Part shown: piece after piece, positions 6,524-7,601 of the stretch
Position numbering within the stretch: position 1 is the stretch's first letter
Layout: every line of letters begins with the position of its first letter
DNA from: CAZYMF01 sp964648215
GTDB lineage: Bacteria > Desulfobacterota > Binatia > HRBIN30 > JACQVA1
Direction of reading: 5' to 3'
Assembly (NCBI GenBank): GCA_964648215.1
Contig: CAZYMF010000224.1
Coordinates: forward strand, 1 to 7,601
Length of the DNA stretch: 7,601 bases
Notes under the pieces: generated by a model
What the model saw: the letters and a program-made list of their open reading frames with translations, nothing else
Databases searched by the model: none
What the model was told of the DNA's origin: nothing
Program-made: the position numbers and the translations under genes

Positions 6524-7219
6524 ATGACCCACGATCGATCACGGCTGTTCTGGATTCTGTGCACGCTGTTCGGCGCCGGCGTGCTCGGCTTCGTTGCGTG
6601 GTTCGGCGGCGTCATTCCCACCCGGACCTGTAGCGGGACGCTGCCGCCGGGGGTATCGGCGCTGCTCGTCTATCAGCTGGCGCGCACGCCCGCCGACATC
6701 GAGGTCGTCTTCGGACCGGCCGGCAGCCCGTGCCGCCAGGCCATGATCGCGGCCATGGATCGCGCCAACACCGTCGACCTCGCCGGCTTCATCGCCACCT
6801 ACACCGCCTTTCTCGCCTGCTTCTTCCTGGCGCTCCGGCGCGCCCGAACGGAAACGATCGCCCGCCTGGGCCTGGCTGCCGTTCTCACCGCAGCCCTCTT
6901 CGACGTGCTCGAAACGGCGACGCAGCTGCACATCACCGGTCAGTTGCCCGGCAGCACGGTCGCGCTCCTGCTTCTCAGCATTGGCAGCCGCGGGAAGTTT
7001 CTCGGCCTCGCCATCGTCTGCGGTTGCGCCGGGCTGGCGATGTTCGTCCGTGGCAAACTGGTCGGACGCGTCGCGAGCGTCCTCTGCATCGCCGGCGGCC
7101 TCCTGGTCATCGCCGGCCTGCTCTCCGTGCCGGCACGCGGCGCGCTTTCGGCGGGCAACGCCGTCGCCTGGATCGTCATGCTGCTCTACGCAGCGCAGGC
7201 CGCCGTCCGGTCCGCCTAG
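6524..7219 (+). CDS. Unknown multi-pass membrane protein
   Basis: A 231-residue protein with about six predicted hydrophobic spans: roughly 8-29, 85-105, 111-130, 144-176 (long, perhaps with a break at SRGK), 182-202 and 209-228. The loop after the first span (about 30-84) is likely periplasmic and contains Cys36 and Cys70, which could form a disulphide, and ends in MDRANTVDLAGF. A conserved-looking acidic motif, FDVLETATQL, sits at the end of the third span. I recall uncharacterised membrane proteins with a similar DxxEN-type motif, but cannot name a family. The start is ATG 6524; its ribosome site is poor. It follows the FecR-domain gene by 55 bases on the same strand, so it may be the last gene of that operon. 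No function is proposed. Confidence 0.8.
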   Translation: MTHDRSRLFWILCTLFGAGVLGFVAWFGGVIPTRTCSGTLPPGVSALLVYQLARTPADIEVVFGPAGSPCRQAMIAAMDRANTVDLAGFIATYTAFLACFFLALRRARTETIARLGLAAVLTAALFDVLETATQLHITGQLPGSTVALLLLSIGSRGKFLGLAIVCGCAGLAMFVRGKLVGRVASVLCIAGGLLVIAGLLSVPARGALSAGNAVAWIVMLLYAAQAAVRSA

Positions 7220-7228
7220 ACGGACCGG
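7207..7228 (+). terminator. Perfect 8-bp hairpin at the membrane gene stop
   Basis: CCGGTCCG (7207-7214) and CGGACCGG (7221-7228) are perfect inverted repeats around a six-base loop that contains the TAG stop codon. It lies between convergent genes and could end transcription from either side. There is no T-run, so it is not a canonical intrinsic terminator. Confidence 0.35.
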
Positions 7229-7285
7229 CCTTCCGCCGTGCTCAAGCGGCGAGATGCACGCCGAGCCGCGTGCCAGCCCCGCGGC

Positions 7286-7601
7286 TCACTGCACGGCGGC
7301 GGCGGGAGGTGCGTGGTGCTCGCGGCTCTTGATCTTCTCCAACTCGGCCTTGCAATCCGGCGCGAGCTTGTCGTTGTGCTGCTGCAGGCAGTGGATGATC
7401 CTGCCACCCCCCGGCTTGATGCCAGCGCACAGGCTCTTCAGGTCGCTACCACACGCCTCCTGCCACTGCGACATCCCTGCTTTGAGATGGCTCAACCGCT
7501 TCTTGCAAGCGGGCGACAGCTCCGCGGCGTGCTCCTTGAGGCAACGTTGGAAGTTGCCGGCGCCCGGCTTGAGGTCCGGACACAACTTCGCGGCATCTTC
7601 C
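7286..7601 (-). CDS. Cysteine-rich repeat protein, 5' end outside window
   Basis: The frame is open from the right edge of the window to TGA at 7288-7286. It gives about 105 residues beginning EDAAKLCPDLKPGAGNFQRC. Two related units of about 50 residues are visible: CPDLKPGAGNFQRCLKEH..LSPACKKRL, and CGSDLKSLCAGIKPGGGRII, then HCLQQHNDKLAPDCKAELEKI. The spacing C..KPG.G...CL..H...L...CK matches the cysteine-rich repeat known from the Golgi apparatus protein 1/FGFR-binding family (PF00839), also seen in secreted proteobacterial proteins. A TTG at 7585 is not taken as the start because similarity (DAAKLCPDLKPG) continues upstream of it. The tail HHAPPAAAVQ is low complexity. The N-terminus, and so any signal peptide, cannot be seen; export is expected because of the regularly spaced cysteines. 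Function in bacteria is unknown. Confidence 0.88.
   Translation of the reverse strand, partial: EDAAKLCPDLKPGAGNFQRCLKEHAAELSPACKKRLSHLKAGMSQWQEACGSDLKSLCAGIKPGGGRIIHCLQQHNDKLAPDCKAELEKIKSREHHAPPAAAVQ

Overview
The window is GC-rich and comes from a Gram-negative bacterium. It encodes an exported diheme peroxidase, a lipobox protein, a predicted outer-membrane barrel with a C-terminal aromatic residue, and an exported FecR-domain protein. The 100-N run marks a draft scaffold, probably a metagenome assembly. The Thr/Pro stalk and the bacterial 'cysteine-rich repeat' protein fit deltaproteobacteria-like lineages (Desulfobacterota, Myxococcota, Binatota). That placement is inference only, because no marker gene is present.

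Layout: (1) positions 1-187, minus strand: N-terminal fragment of an acyl-CoA dehydrogenase. (2) 188-399: divergent intergenic region with a candidate sigma70-type promoter. (3) 400-1584, plus: MauG/CcpA-family diheme cytochrome c peroxidase. (4) 1585-1929: 345 bases with no convincing gene. (5) 1930-3940, plus: large lipoprotein with a Thr/Pro repeat stalk, interrupted by an assembly gap (3155-3254). (6) 4035-5585, plus: TPR plus outer-membrane beta-barrel protein. (7) 5590-6468, plus: exported FecR-domain protein, four bases after the barrel gene. (8) 6524-7219, plus: unknown multi-pass membrane protein. (9) 7286-7601, minus: cysteine-rich repeat protein, 5' end outside the window.

The most interesting unit is 1930-6468: a probably surface-anchored stalked lipoprotein, a TPR-barrel with Slam-like architecture, and a soluble exported FecR protein without a sigma factor. 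I infer an envelope assembly or surface-display cassette. The barrel and FecR genes are clearly co-transcribed by spacing. The lipoprotein gene is on the same strand 94 bases upstream, so its membership in the operon is less certain. The T/P repeat contains a 114-bp tandem period, and the assembly gap sits exactly at a period boundary, so the true stalk length is unknown.
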